Under the pieces are notes generated by a model that saw only the letters and a program-made list of their open reading frames with translations, did no database searches and was not told the origin of the DNA. From CAMDHY01 sp046156265 (GTDB lineage: Bacteria > Pseudomonadota > Alphaproteobacteria > Rhizobiales > Segnochrobactraceae), in NCBI RefSeq assembly GCF_046156265.1, contig NZ_JAWDIR010000047.1, forward strand, positions 1 to 64,000: a DNA stretch of 64,000 nucleotides, read 5' to 3'. Each line of letters opens with the position of its first letter. Position 1 is the first letter of the stretch. The position numbers and the translations under genes were made by a program. Positions 38,299 through 46,397 of this stretch are shown here, piece by piece.

Positions 38299-39474
38299 TC
38301 AGTGCGCCAGCCGACCGGCGGCGTCGAGCATGGCCAGCACCGGGCCCTGCGGCAGCACCCGGACCGTGCGGCCGTCGAGGCCGGTCATGTCGGCGTTGGC
38401 GAACAGGACGTCCAGCACCGCCTCCTCGACGCACTCGACGACGGCCCCGAACAGCGGGTCGAGGCTCTCCTCCGGCAGCATGGCGAGCGAGATCGGCGCC
38501 TCAGCCGGCACAGTGGCCGCGGCGTTCGCCGTGGTGAAGGCGAGGAAGACGTCGCCGGACGAGTGGTGGCCGATGGTGCCGGTGCGGGCGAGCCCGAGCG
38601 GCACACGGCGCGCGAGGCGCTTCAGCTGATGGGGCAGCAGCGGCGCGTCCGTCGCCACCACGACGATCACCGAGCCGGCGCCGCCGGTGGCCGTCGCCCC
38701 GGCCGCGGCGTCGGCGGCGAGGCGGGCGCCGACGGACACGCCGAGGATGGTGAGTTCCTCGGTGCGGCCGAAGTTCGCCTGCACCAGGGTCGCGACCGTC
38801 CAGGAGCCACCGGCCGCCTCGACCCGGCGCGAGGCGCCGCCGGTGCCGCCCTTGAAGCCGTAGCAGATCATGCCGGTGCCGCCGCCGACCGAGCCGGTCG
38901 GCACGGGTCCGCCCTCGGCTGCGTCCAGGGCCGCGAAGACGTGCTCGTCGTGGACGTGGAAGCCGTTGATGTCGTTCAGGAAGCCGTCATAGGTCTCGGC
39001 CGCGACGGGCAGCCCCCAGTCCTGCCCGGGCGACATCCGGCCGCTGCGCGCCGCCCACTTCAGCGTCGCGTCGCGAGCGGTGCCGAGGGAGTGGGTGTTG
39101 GTGATGGTGATCGCGAGCTCGCAGCGCCCCGTCTCCTCGATCCACCACGAGCCGGTGAGTTCGCCGTTGCCGTTCAGCATCGCGGTGCCGGCGAGCACCG
39201 GCGTGGCGATGCCGGCGCGGCCCCGCGGCAGGATGGCGGTGACGCCGGTGCGAACAGGGCCCCGCCCGGGCGCACACGGGCCGTCGCCGCGAATGAGCGT
39301 CGTCAGGCCCACCTCGACGCCTGCGACGTCGGTGATGGCGTTGAACGGCCCTGGCACGCCCGGCAGCGCGAGGCCCAGCCCGCGCGCCCGGCGGCGGCCG
39401 TTCGGCGCCGTTCGCCACGCGGCCGGCATCGCCGCAACCGTCTGTCCGGCGTCCAATTCGCGGTTCTCGGACAT
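38299..39474 (-). CDS. P1 family peptidase (DmpA/BapA-type aminopeptidase)
   Basis: 391-residue N-terminal-nucleophile hydrolase of the DmpA/beta-peptidyl aminopeptidase family. The start domain has RGLGLALPGVPGPFNAITDVAGVEVGLTTL; the autoprocessing region is SVGGGTGMICYGFKGGTG followed by GASR, where cleavage before Ser would make the nucleophile. Members cleave N-terminal residues, D-amino acid amides or beta-peptides. The GTG three bases upstream (39477) is an alternative start. No signal peptide is seen. Confidence 0.85.
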   Translation of the reverse strand: MSENRELDAGQTVAAMPAAWRTAPNGRRRARGLGLALPGVPGPFNAITDVAGVEVGLTTLIRGDGPCAPGRGPVRTGVTAILPRGRAGIATPVLAGTAMLNGNGELTGSWWIEETGRCELAITITNTHSLGTARDATLKWAARSGRMSPGQDWGLPVAAETYDGFLNDINGFHVHDEHVFAALDAAEGGPVPTGSVGGGTGMICYGFKGGTGGASRRVEAAGGSWTVATLVQANFGRTEELTILGVSVGARLAADAAAGATATGGAGSVIVVVATDAPLLPHQLKRLARRVPLGLARTGTIGHHSSGDVFLAFTTANAAATVPAEAPISLAMLPEESLDPLFGAVVECVEEAVLDVLFANADMTGLDGRTVRVLPQGPVLAMLDAAGRLAH

Positions 39475-39489
39475 CACACCGGCCCCCCG

Positions 39490-39987
39490 TCAGGCGTCGC
39501 GGTCGAGGGTGGCTGCGAGCGGGTCCTCGAGGTCGTGCAGCCGGCGGGCGCAGCCGTGCGCGAAGCGCAGCGTCAGCCAGCGCCGCGTCGCACCCGCCAG
39601 ACGGTGCTCCGGCGCCATGCGCACCATCTCGGCGACGTGACCGTCGGTGAGGATCAGCCCCGCGTCCTCGGGGAAGGGGGCGACCGCGGCGACCTCGGGC
39701 AGCGTCGCGAAGAACAGCCGGTCGCAATGGAAGCGGTAGTCCGGCCACTTGGCGTCTGCCCGCCAGTCGGCGAGCGACGACTTGATCTCGACGATCCATA
39801 TCTCGCCCGACGGCCCGAGCGCGGCGAGATCCGCCCGCCGCCCGGAGGGCAGGGCCATCTCGGTCAGCGCCTGGAATCCGTGCAGCCGCAACAGCCTGCG
39901 CGCCCCGCGCCGGATCGCCAGAGCGGTGGCCGACTGCCGGCCATCGGTGAACGGCGGATCGGTGAGGAGGGCGGCGGCAAGGCTCAT
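39490..39987 (-). CDS. mmcB: MmcB family DNA-repair protein
   Basis: 165 residues from ATG 39987. MmcB is an alphaproteobacterial PD-(D/E)XK-like putative nuclease induced by DNA damage in Caulobacter. Visible: RRADLAALGPSGEIWIVEIKSSLADWRADAKWPDYRFHCDRLFFA, where Asp, Glu and the EIKSS Lys fit the nuclease core. A perfect LexA box 33 nt upstream of this start rules out the longer start at 40065, which would place the box inside the gene. A 15-nt gap separates it from the P1 peptidase gene. Confidence 0.85.
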   Translation of the reverse strand: MSLAAALLTDPPFTDGRQSATALAIRRGARRLLRLHGFQALTEMALPSGRRADLAALGPSGEIWIVEIKSSLADWRADAKWPDYRFHCDRLFFATLPEVAAVAPFPEDAGLILTDGHVAEMVRMAPEHRLAGATRRWLTLRFAHGCARRLHDLEDPLAATLDRDA

Positions 39988-40019
39988 CGGCGGATCCCGG
40001 AACGGATGGTCGCCGGATT

Positions 40020-40034
40020 GTTCCGATTTTGTTC
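40020..40034 (-). promoter_or_regulatory. LexA box of mmcB
   Basis: GTTCCGATTTTGTTC matches GTTC-N7-GTTC exactly and lies directly before mmcB, a known SOS gene in relatives. It serves as the internal reference for the LexA motif in this genome. Confidence 0.8.
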
Positions 40035-40134
40035 CGAACGAGCAACCGGAATCTGGAGTGTTCACCGCTTGGTGTTGTCGAAGGCCGGCATCGCCGGGCG
40101 GACGCGCCGCCCGGGCCCTCGCATTGCGCCGCCC

Positions 40135-40521
40135 TCAGCGGGCGCGGGCGAGACGGCGGCCGGCGAGCTGGCTCTCGTCGCCGGGCCGCTCCTCGCTGCG
40201 TTCGACGCGCGCCAGCACCGCGGCGTACTCGGCCTCGGCGTCGGCGAGCGCCGAGGCTGCGCGCTCGCGCTGCAAGGCGAGGTCGCGGACGGAGGCGGCA
40301 AGGTTGTCGCGGCGCTGCCGGGCGGCGCGCGCGAACGTCGGATAGGCGAAGTGCGTCGGGTCGGTGATGCCGGCGCGGCGCTCCTCGTGCACGATCTGTT
40401 GATCGAGCTCGGCGGCCATGCGATCGAGCTCGGCCACCATCGTCTCCACCTGGGCGGCGCGCCGTCGCGCCGCCTCCAGCTGGAAGTGCTTGGCCTTCAA
40501 CACGTTCTCACGAACTCTCAT
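40135..40521 (-). CDS. fliJ: Flagellar export chaperone FliJ
   Basis: 128-residue, fully helical coiled-coil protein: LKAKHFQLEAARRRAAQVETMVAELDRMAAELDQQI, the alphaproteobacterial FliJ pattern, then a second helix RQRRDNLAASVRDLALQRERAASALADAEAEY. FliJ binds the FliI ATPase and FlhA in the flagellar type III export apparatus. It is divergent from ctrA, a regulator of flagellar genes in this class. Confidence 0.82.
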   Translation of the reverse strand: MRVRENVLKAKHFQLEAARRRAAQVETMVAELDRMAAELDQQIVHEERRAGITDPTHFAYPTFARAARQRRDNLAASVRDLALQRERAASALADAEAEYAAVLARVERSEERPGDESQLAGRRLARAR

Positions 40522-40615
40522 GACGTGCTTACTCCCCGACCCATGCCGGAGACGCTAGCCGCGGAGTCGTTGCCAAATGGTTCTCACCGGCTGCGACCCG
40601 TTTGTGAGGCGGTCG

Positions 40616-40846
40616 CTAACCGAACGTTTACCTCCTGCGGCAACCATACGGGTGTCATCGGCCGATCGCGGACCGGGCTTTCCGCCCGTTTCGCCGGCCG
40701 CTCCGGTCACGTCGCGGCAGAGGCCCAGATTCGTTCGATTCGCAGCGCGATTCCAATTTGTTCCGGCTGTTCGCGGATGTAGGCCCCGAACGTCGTTGTC
40801 AGTGCGAATCGCAATCTGTTAACCCTTATCGGGTATCCGTCGAATC
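40616..40846 (+). promoter_or_regulatory. ctrA control region: GANTC cluster and possible CtrA sites
   Basis: The 409-nt gap between fliJ and ctrA (40522-40930) contains five GANTC sites, the CcrM methylation target, at 40728, 40737, 40749, 40806 and 40842. CTAA-N7-TTTA at 40616-40630 and TTAACC at 40815 resemble CtrA half-sites. In Caulobacter ctrA transcription is controlled by CcrM methylation and by CtrA itself. No gene is seen in this gap. Confidence 0.6.
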
Positions 40847-40930
40847 AGGACGAGCCGCAGTCCTTTGGCCGCGACAACCAACCGGGGATCGCGGCGCCGA
40901 GCCGGGATCCTGGGCAGCGAGGGATGAGGC

Positions 40931-41632
40931 ATGCGCGTACTGCTGATTGAAGACGACAGCGCCATCGCGCAGAGCATCGAGCTGATGCTGAAGTCCGAGC
41001 GGTTCAACGTCTACGTGACGGACCTCGGCGAAGACGGCATCGAGATCGGCAAGATCTACGATTACGACATCATCCTGCTCGACCTCAACCTGCCGGACAT
41101 GTCCGGCTACGAGGTGCTGAGGACACTGCGCGTCTCGAAGGTGAAGACGCCGATCCTCATCCTGTCCGGTCTCGGCAACATCGAGGACAAGGTGCGCGGT
41201 CTCGGCTACGGCGCCGACGACTACATGACGAAGCCCTTCCACAAGGACGAGCTCGTCGCGCGCATCAACGCCATCATCCGCCGCTCCAAGGGGCACGCCC
41301 AGTCGGTCATCCAGACCGGCGACCTCGTCGTCAACCTCGACACCAAGACGGTGGAAGTGGGCGGCCAGCGGGTGCACCTGACCGGCAAGGAATACCAGAT
41401 GCTGGAGCTGCTCTCGCTCCGCAAGGGCACCACCCTCACCAAGGAGATGTTCCTCAACCATCTCTATGGCGGCATGGACGAGCCGGAGCTGAAGATCATC
41501 GACGTGTTCATCTGCAAGCTGCGCAAGAAGCTCGCGAACGCGTCCGGCGGCCAGAACTTCATCGAGACGGTGTGGGGCCGCGGCTATGTCCTGCGCGAGC
41601 CGGCCGACGAGCCGATCCGCGAGTCAGCCTGA
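40931..41632 (+). CDS. ctrA: Cell-cycle response regulator CtrA
   Basis: 233-residue OmpR-type regulator. The receiver domain has the acidic pair in MRVLLIEDDSAIAQS, phospho-acceptor Asp51 in ILLDLNLPDMSGYEV and Lys in YMTKPF; the winged-helix domain ends IETVWGRGYVLREP. The extremely conserved N-terminal half and the recognition region TGKEYQMLELLSLRKGTTLTKEMFLNHLYGGMDEPE identify CtrA. It controls replication initiation, flagella and division genes. The phosphate donor ChpT is encoded just downstream, in the opposite direction. Confidence 0.97.
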   Translation: MRVLLIEDDSAIAQSIELMLKSERFNVYVTDLGEDGIEIGKIYDYDIILLDLNLPDMSGYEVLRTLRVSKVKTPILILSGLGNIEDKVRGLGYGADDYMTKPFHKDELVARINAIIRRSKGHAQSVIQTGDLVVNLDTKTVEVGGQRVHLTGKEYQMLELLSLRKGTTLTKEMFLNHLYGGMDEPELKIIDVFICKLRKKLANASGGQNFIETVWGRGYVLREPADEPIRESA

Positions 41633-41639
41633 TCGGATG

Positions 41640-41661
41640 CCGCGCCGCATCGTCGGCGCGG
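41640..41661. terminator. Hairpin between ctrA and chpT
   Basis: CCGCGCCG-CATCGT-CGGCGCGG, a perfect 8-bp stem between convergent genes. No T-run; a candidate bidirectional terminator. Confidence 0.5.
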
Positions 41662-41681
41662 ACGGTCCGGTGCCGCTCTCT

Positions 41682-42305
41682 TCAGCCGGCGCGGAAGTGG
41701 ACGACGTCGCCGTCCTTGTCGATCGTCACCGTGAGGCCGATCGAGCGCGCCAGCAGCCCGGCGTAGAAGCCGACCGCTGCGTGGGCGTCGAGCGGCATCT
41801 CGGCCTCCCCGGCGAACAGCTGCGCGAGACCGGACGGGATGCGCGAAGGCTGCCCTGTGGCGGTGATGACGAGGCTCTCGAGCCCGGCGCTCTCGGACCG
41901 CAGCACGATATGGCCGCCACGCGGGATCGCCTGCTGCGACAATGCCACCAGAGTGAGGGCGAGCTTCACCCGGTCCTTCGGCCCGTAGCCGGGCGGCACC
42001 ATCCAGTCGAGCTGCGCGCGGTCGCTGCCGACATAGGCCTTGGCGACGCGCTCGGCATCGGCGAGGTCCACCGAGGCGCCGGCGGAGCCGGCGAAGCCGA
42101 AGGCGAGGCGGGCGAACTGCAGGCGGGCGGAGGCGGACCGGGCGCTCTTGCGGATGAGGTCGAGGGCGACCTCGCGCATCTCGCCGTCCTCGTCCTCGTC
42201 GAGCACCTCGAGGCCGTTGATGACCGCGCCCACCGGGCTGATCAGATCGTGGCAGATGCGACTGGCGAGCAGGGCGGCGAGATCGAGGGCGGGCATCTCG
42301 GTCAT
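41682..42305 (-). CDS. chpT: Histidine phosphotransferase ChpT
   Basis: 207 residues. The DHp-like helix SRICHDLISPVGAVINGLEVL carries the phospho-His; the second domain is a degenerate Bergerat fold without ATP-binding motifs, as in Caulobacter ChpT. It passes phosphate from the hybrid kinase CckA to CtrA and CpdR. Convergent with ctrA, 49 nt apart. Confidence 0.93.
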   Translation of the reverse strand: MTEMPALDLAALLASRICHDLISPVGAVINGLEVLDEDEDGEMREVALDLIRKSARSASARLQFARLAFGFAGSAGASVDLADAERVAKAYVGSDRAQLDWMVPPGYGPKDRVKLALTLVALSQQAIPRGGHIVLRSESAGLESLVITATGQPSRIPSGLAQLFAGEAEMPLDAHAAVGFYAGLLARSIGLTVTIDKDGDVVHFRAG

Positions 42306-42462
42306 CGGGTGGGGCGAGGCGTCCTGCGGAAGAAAAGGGCCGGCGAATCGGCTGCGGCCGGGGCGTTCGGTCGAGGGTTACACCGCGTCGGGGGGTTCCA
42401 CAACCCGCGCGGCGGGCGGGCGCGCTCTGCGCCGACGGGGGCGACAAGAGGAGGCTAGACCC

Positions 42463-43113
42463 ATGCGCTTCATCGAGTTCGCGGCGATCGCCGCACTGGC
42501 GGGCGCCGTTGCCGCGCCGCTGCCGGCGGCCGCCCAGTCGCTGCCGCCGCTCGACAATGTCGATGCCCCGGCACCCCCGCCGCCGGATCCCGCCTACACG
42601 CCAGCTCCGGCGCCGCCCCCCTATGCCGGCGAGACCTACACGGCCGACGAGATCGTCCACGCCGGCCACGGCTTCTTCGGGCAGATCTCCGGCGGGCTTG
42701 CGACGGTGATCGAGAAGGCCTTCGCCGACTATGGCGCGCCGAACGGCTACATCCTCGGCGAGGAGGCCTCCGGCGCGGTCTTCGGGGGCCTTCGCTATGG
42801 CGAGGGGCGCATCTATACGCGCTTCGCCGGCGAGCAGAACGTCTACTGGCAGGGGCCGTCGGTCGGCTTCGACCTCGGCGGCGACGGCGCCCGCGTCATG
42901 ATGCTCGTCTACAATCTCCCCTCGATGGCGCACCTCCTGCAGCGCTATGTCGGGGTCAACGGTTCGGCCTATCTCGTCGGCGGCTTCGGCATGACGGTTC
43001 TGGCCGCCGATCTCACCTACGTGGTGCCGGTGCGGGCCGGCGTCGGCGCCCGCCTCGGCATCAATCTCGGCTATCTGAAGTTCACCGAACAGCCCACCTG
43101 GAACCCGTTCTGA
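42463..43113 (+). CDS. DUF1134 exported protein
   Basis: 216 residues: signal peptide (cleavage near AAA-QS), a Pro-rich linker, then the DUF1134 domain (TYTADEIVHAGHGFFGQISGGLATVIEKAFADYGAPNGYILGEEASGA ...). Function unknown; it is conserved next to chpT in many Hyphomicrobiales. GAGGAGG lies 7-9 nt before the ATG. Confidence 0.88.
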   Translation: MRFIEFAAIAALAGAVAAPLPAAAQSLPPLDNVDAPAPPPPDPAYTPAPAPPPYAGETYTADEIVHAGHGFFGQISGGLATVIEKAFADYGAPNGYILGEEASGAVFGGLRYGEGRIYTRFAGEQNVYWQGPSVGFDLGGDGARVMMLVYNLPSMAHLLQRYVGVNGSAYLVGGFGMTVLAADLTYVVPVRAGVGARLGINLGYLKFTEQPTWNPF

Positions 43114-43207
43114 TCCCTGTCGTGCCGCTGCGCCAAGCCGCCCCTGTGGCCGCTGACGGCGTTTCACGATAGGGTCGGCGCGGTTTCGACCTGCGGAGAA
43201 GCGCGCC

Positions 43208-44371
43208 TTGGACGGACAGGACCTCATCACCGCCGCCTGGATCGCGGGCGGCGCGCTGGTGGCGCTGGTGGTACTCGCGCTGGTCCTCGGCCGGCGCCGC
43301 AAGCCGTCGAAGGCGGGCGCGAAGGGCCCGGTGCGGGGGCTCCGGCCCGACCGCGACATCCTGCGCGCCGAATTTGCCATCACCGTCCGCGGCCTCGAGC
43401 AGCGCGCCGAAGCGCTGTCGGAGGTGGTGCGGCGGCTGAAGATCGAGAACGCCCGCCTGCGCGAGGCCGGCGATCCTTCGACGGTGGTGGCCGCGGCTTC
43501 GGCGTCGTCCGCCGCCGCCGAGGCCTCAGACGGCGAGGGCGTGCGCCAGCGCTTCGCCGCACTCGAGGCCGCCCTCGGAGAGAAGACGGCGGCGCTCGCC
43601 ACCGCCCGCGAGGAACTCGCCGCCGCCAAGGCGGAGGCGGCGAAGGCGGCCGCGGCACTCGCGGCGGCGCCGGGACCGGTTGCGGCGCCTCTCGCCTCCT
43701 CGGCGGCCGAGACGGCGCCGGTTCCCGCCAAGGCCGCCGACACGTCTGGCCCGGCCCTGTCGGCGGCGCGCTCCGAGATCGCGCGGCTGTCGGCGGAGAT
43801 CGCGTCGCTCAAGTCCGAGCTCGACCGCAAGGCCGGCGTCATCGGCGCAGCCGAGACGGCCCTGTCGTCGGCGACCGCGGCACTTTCCGATCGCGACGAG
43901 GAACTCGCCGAGGCGCGAGCCACCGCCGACGCGAAGGCCGAGGAGGCCGCCCGCAAGGCGCAGGAGGCCACCGCCGCCACGCGCGCGGCCGCCGAGGCGA
44001 AGGCGGCGCTGGCGCAGATGCAGGCGGCGCTGCGCGAGGCGCGCGAGGAAGCCGATTCCCGCCGCATCGAGGCGGCGACGGCGTCCGTCAGGGCCGGTGC
44101 GCTCGCCGACGAGCTCGAGGAACTGCGCGCCACGCAGGGCTCCGCCGGGGCATCTTCGCCGACGGCGGCCGCCGCGGCCGAGATCGCCCGTCTGCGCGAG
44201 GAGCTCGGCAGCGTCGCCGCCGAGGTGGTTGCCGTAGCGGCTGAGAAGGATCCGGAGGTCGGCAAGGCGGTCGATGCCCTCGTCGCCGGCGAGCCGATGG
44301 TGCCGCAGGACAAGGAGCCGACCAGTCTCGCCGCCCGCATCCGTCGGCGGCGCAATCGGGAACCGGCCTGA
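43208..44371 (+). CDS. Membrane-anchored coiled-coil protein, unknown
   Basis: 387 residues from a TTG start with CGGAGAAGCG upstream. One membrane helix near residues 8-27 (LITAAWIAGGALVALVVLALVLG), then basic RRRKPSKAG, and a long Ala/Glu-rich region with heptads (about 55-350, such as SEIARLSAEIASLKSELDRKAG). It ends in basic RIRRRRNREPA. The layout is like an inner-membrane scaffold or spacer; no family recognised. Confidence 0.65.
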   Translation: MDGQDLITAAWIAGGALVALVVLALVLGRRRKPSKAGAKGPVRGLRPDRDILRAEFAITVRGLEQRAEALSEVVRRLKIENARLREAGDPSTVVAAASASSAAAEASDGEGVRQRFAALEAALGEKTAALATAREELAAAKAEAAKAAAALAAAPGPVAAPLASSAAETAPVPAKAADTSGPALSAARSEIARLSAEIASLKSELDRKAGVIGAAETALSSATAALSDRDEELAEARATADAKAEEAARKAQEATAATRAAAEAKAALAQMQAALREAREEADSRRIEAATASVRAGALADELEELRATQGSAGASSPTAAAAAEIARLREELGSVAAEVVAVAAEKDPEVGKAVDALVAGEPMVPQDKEPTSLAARIRRRRNREPA

Positions 44372-44398
44372 GAGGTCGGCTGGGGGAGGGCGCCGGGC

Positions 44399-45556
44399 AT
44401 GCCCGCCGATCCCGCGACACTCTTCTTCGTCCTGGTGATCACGTCCGCCACGGGCACGCTGCTGCTGACGTGGTGCTGGCTGCAGAACAGCGCCGAGCGG
44501 ACGCTGCTGTGGACGGCGGCGGCCTATGCCGGGGTGGCGATCGGGTCGTTCCTGTTCGCGGGCCGGGGCATCATCCCCGATCGTCTGTCGATCGATGCGG
44601 CGAACGCGTTCTCGATGCTCGGCATGGCGCTCGCCTGGGCAGCCGGCCGCGCCTTCAACGGCCGGCCCATCCTGCCGTGGGTGCCGGCCATCGGGCCGCT
44701 CTTGTGGGTTCTCGCCTGTCAGTTGCCCGCCTTCTACGCCTCGTTCCCCGCCCGCGTGATGCTGTCGTCGACGATCCTCGCGATCTACGCGGTGCTGACG
44801 GCGCGCGAGTTCGCGCAGCGGGACGGACTGCTCGGACGCGTGCCCGTGGTGGCGATGTTCGTCGTCCACGCCGTCTTCGTCGCTCTCAGGATCCCGCTGA
44901 CGCTGACGACGGTCGACGACCTGCCGGGCGTCTACCAGGCGGCGTGGTTCGGCATGGCGGCGCTGGAGGCGATCGTCTTCTCGCAGGTGATTGCCGTGCT
45001 GATGGTGTCGCTCACCAAGGAGCGCGTCGAGAAGCGACTCAACGCCGCCGCCCTGACCGACGCGCTGACCGGCCTCGCCAACCGGCGGGCACTACTCGAA
45101 CGGGGGGCGGAGGCGGTGGCCGAGGCGGCACGGCGGGGCCGTCCGATCGCCGTCGTCGCCTTCGATCTCGACCGCTTCAAGGAGATCAACGACCGCTTCG
45201 GCCACCCCGTCGGCGACGCGGTGCTGGTCGCCTTCGCCGCGGCGGCGGTGGCGACGCTGCGCCCGGGCGACATCGCCGGCCGCCTCGGCGGCGAGGAGTT
45301 CGCGGTGGTGCTGCCGGACGCGAGCGCTGCCGATGCGGCGGCCGTGGCGGAACGTCTGATGACGGCGTTCCGGCAAGCCTCCGCCGCGGTCGAGGGATGT
45401 GGCGAAGGCTGCACGACGTCGGCCGGTGTCGCCGCCTCGCCTGCCGGCCGGCTCGGCATCGAGCAGCTGCTGTCGGCCGCCGACCGGGCACTCTACGCCG
45501 CCAAGCGCGAGGGCGGCGACCGGGTGCGCTTCGAGGCCGTCGCCGAGGTCGCCTGA
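44399..45556 (+). CDS. Membrane diguanylate cyclase (GGDEF)
   Basis: 385 residues. About six to seven membrane helices fill residues 5-205; the cyclase domain (about 215-380) has the active site RLGGEEFAVV and substrate Asp/Asn in FDLDRFKEINDRFGH. The inhibitory site RPGD lies 5 residues before GGEEF, so product feedback is expected. It makes c-di-GMP from GTP. The membrane part is of no recognised sensor family. Confidence 0.92.
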   Translation: MPADPATLFFVLVITSATGTLLLTWCWLQNSAERTLLWTAAAYAGVAIGSFLFAGRGIIPDRLSIDAANAFSMLGMALAWAAGRAFNGRPILPWVPAIGPLLWVLACQLPAFYASFPARVMLSSTILAIYAVLTAREFAQRDGLLGRVPVVAMFVVHAVFVALRIPLTLTTVDDLPGVYQAAWFGMAALEAIVFSQVIAVLMVSLTKERVEKRLNAAALTDALTGLANRRALLERGAEAVAEAARRGRPIAVVAFDLDRFKEINDRFGHPVGDAVLVAFAAAAVATLRPGDIAGRLGGEEFAVVLPDASAADAAAVAERLMTAFRQASAAVEGCGEGCTTSAGVAASPAGRLGIEQLLSAADRALYAAKREGGDRVRFEAVAEVA

Positions 45557-45562
45557 GCGCCG

Positions 45563-46387
45563 CTACGGCTCCAGCCGGTAGCCGAACGACTGCACGAGCG
45601 CCTCCGGCAGCCGGTCGGCGAGGAAGCGCAGGTCCGAGGCGCTGAACCCACGGGCGGCATCGCTCAGGCGGTAGCGGCCGGCATAGTCCTCGAAGCCCAG
45701 CGGATCGCCCTTCGTCGACAGATCCGGTCGCGTCCACACTGCCCGCGGGCGGTCGAGGGCGTCGGCGACGCGGTCGAGCGTGCCGGCATAGTCGGCGACG
45801 AAGTCCTCGTAGCGGACGTGCAGGGCGTGCGGCGCGGCATCGAGGAGCGCGCGGTAGGCGCGCGCCTTGGCGGTCCACAGATCGGCCGTCGAGGCGAGCC
45901 GCCCCGGGCCGATCAGGTCGCGCTCCACCGGCTGCCAGCGCTGGCGCAGGAAGCGCGACAGCGACGGCTTCGGCCAGCGCAGCAGCACGTCGTGGTGCGG
46001 GCGTCGGTGCAGCGACTTCAGGAAGAACAGCGGGTGCTTGGTGACGACGACGAACAGCGTCGTCGCCGCGCGCGGATCGGCGAGGATGATCTCGACCGGC
46101 GGCGCCGCGTGCTTCCAGCCGAAGCCTGTGGCGACGAACGGCCGGCTCGTTTCGTCGACGATCCCCTCGCGGACGCGCTGGCGCAGGTGCGGGAAGACGC
46201 GTGCCAGTGCCCCGGCGCGCTCGGCCACCGCGGCGTCCAGCGTGGCGATGCGGCCGCGCGCGGAGGGGCGCATCATCGCCACTTCGAAATTGGCGCCGAT
46301 CGCCTCGGCGAGCGCCCGCGTGCCGGTGTTGCGCTCGCCATAGAGCTTCAGGGCGGCGACGCGGCCGTCGGCGGCGGGATCGGTCAA
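45563..46387 (-). CDS. Sulfotransferase-like P-loop protein
   Basis: 274 residues. The opening LKLYGERNTGTRALAEAI resembles the 5'-phosphosulfate loop of PAPS sulfotransferases, and LHVRYEDFVADYAGTLDRVADALD is the region where that family binds the 3'-phosphate side (RYED). No signal peptide. The TTG at 46387 has GAGGA 7 nt before it, overlapping the mutL stop, so it is probably translated from the mutL message. Acceptor unknown, perhaps a surface glycan. Confidence 0.65.
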   Translation of the reverse strand: MTDPAADGRVAALKLYGERNTGTRALAEAIGANFEVAMMRPSARGRIATLDAAVAERAGALARVFPHLRQRVREGIVDETSRPFVATGFGWKHAAPPVEIILADPRAATTLFVVVTKHPLFFLKSLHRRPHHDVLLRWPKPSLSRFLRQRWQPVERDLIGPGRLASTADLWTAKARAYRALLDAAPHALHVRYEDFVADYAGTLDRVADALDRPRAVWTRPDLSTKGDPLGFEDYAGRYRLSDAARGFSASDLRFLADRLPEALVQSFGYRLEP

Positions 46388-46397
46388 GCGGGTGTCC

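Noticed and set aside
40758..40946. Small open frame upstream of ctrA
   Set aside because: It has no ribosome site and runs through the GANTC cluster and into the ctrA start; regulatory DNA explains it better.
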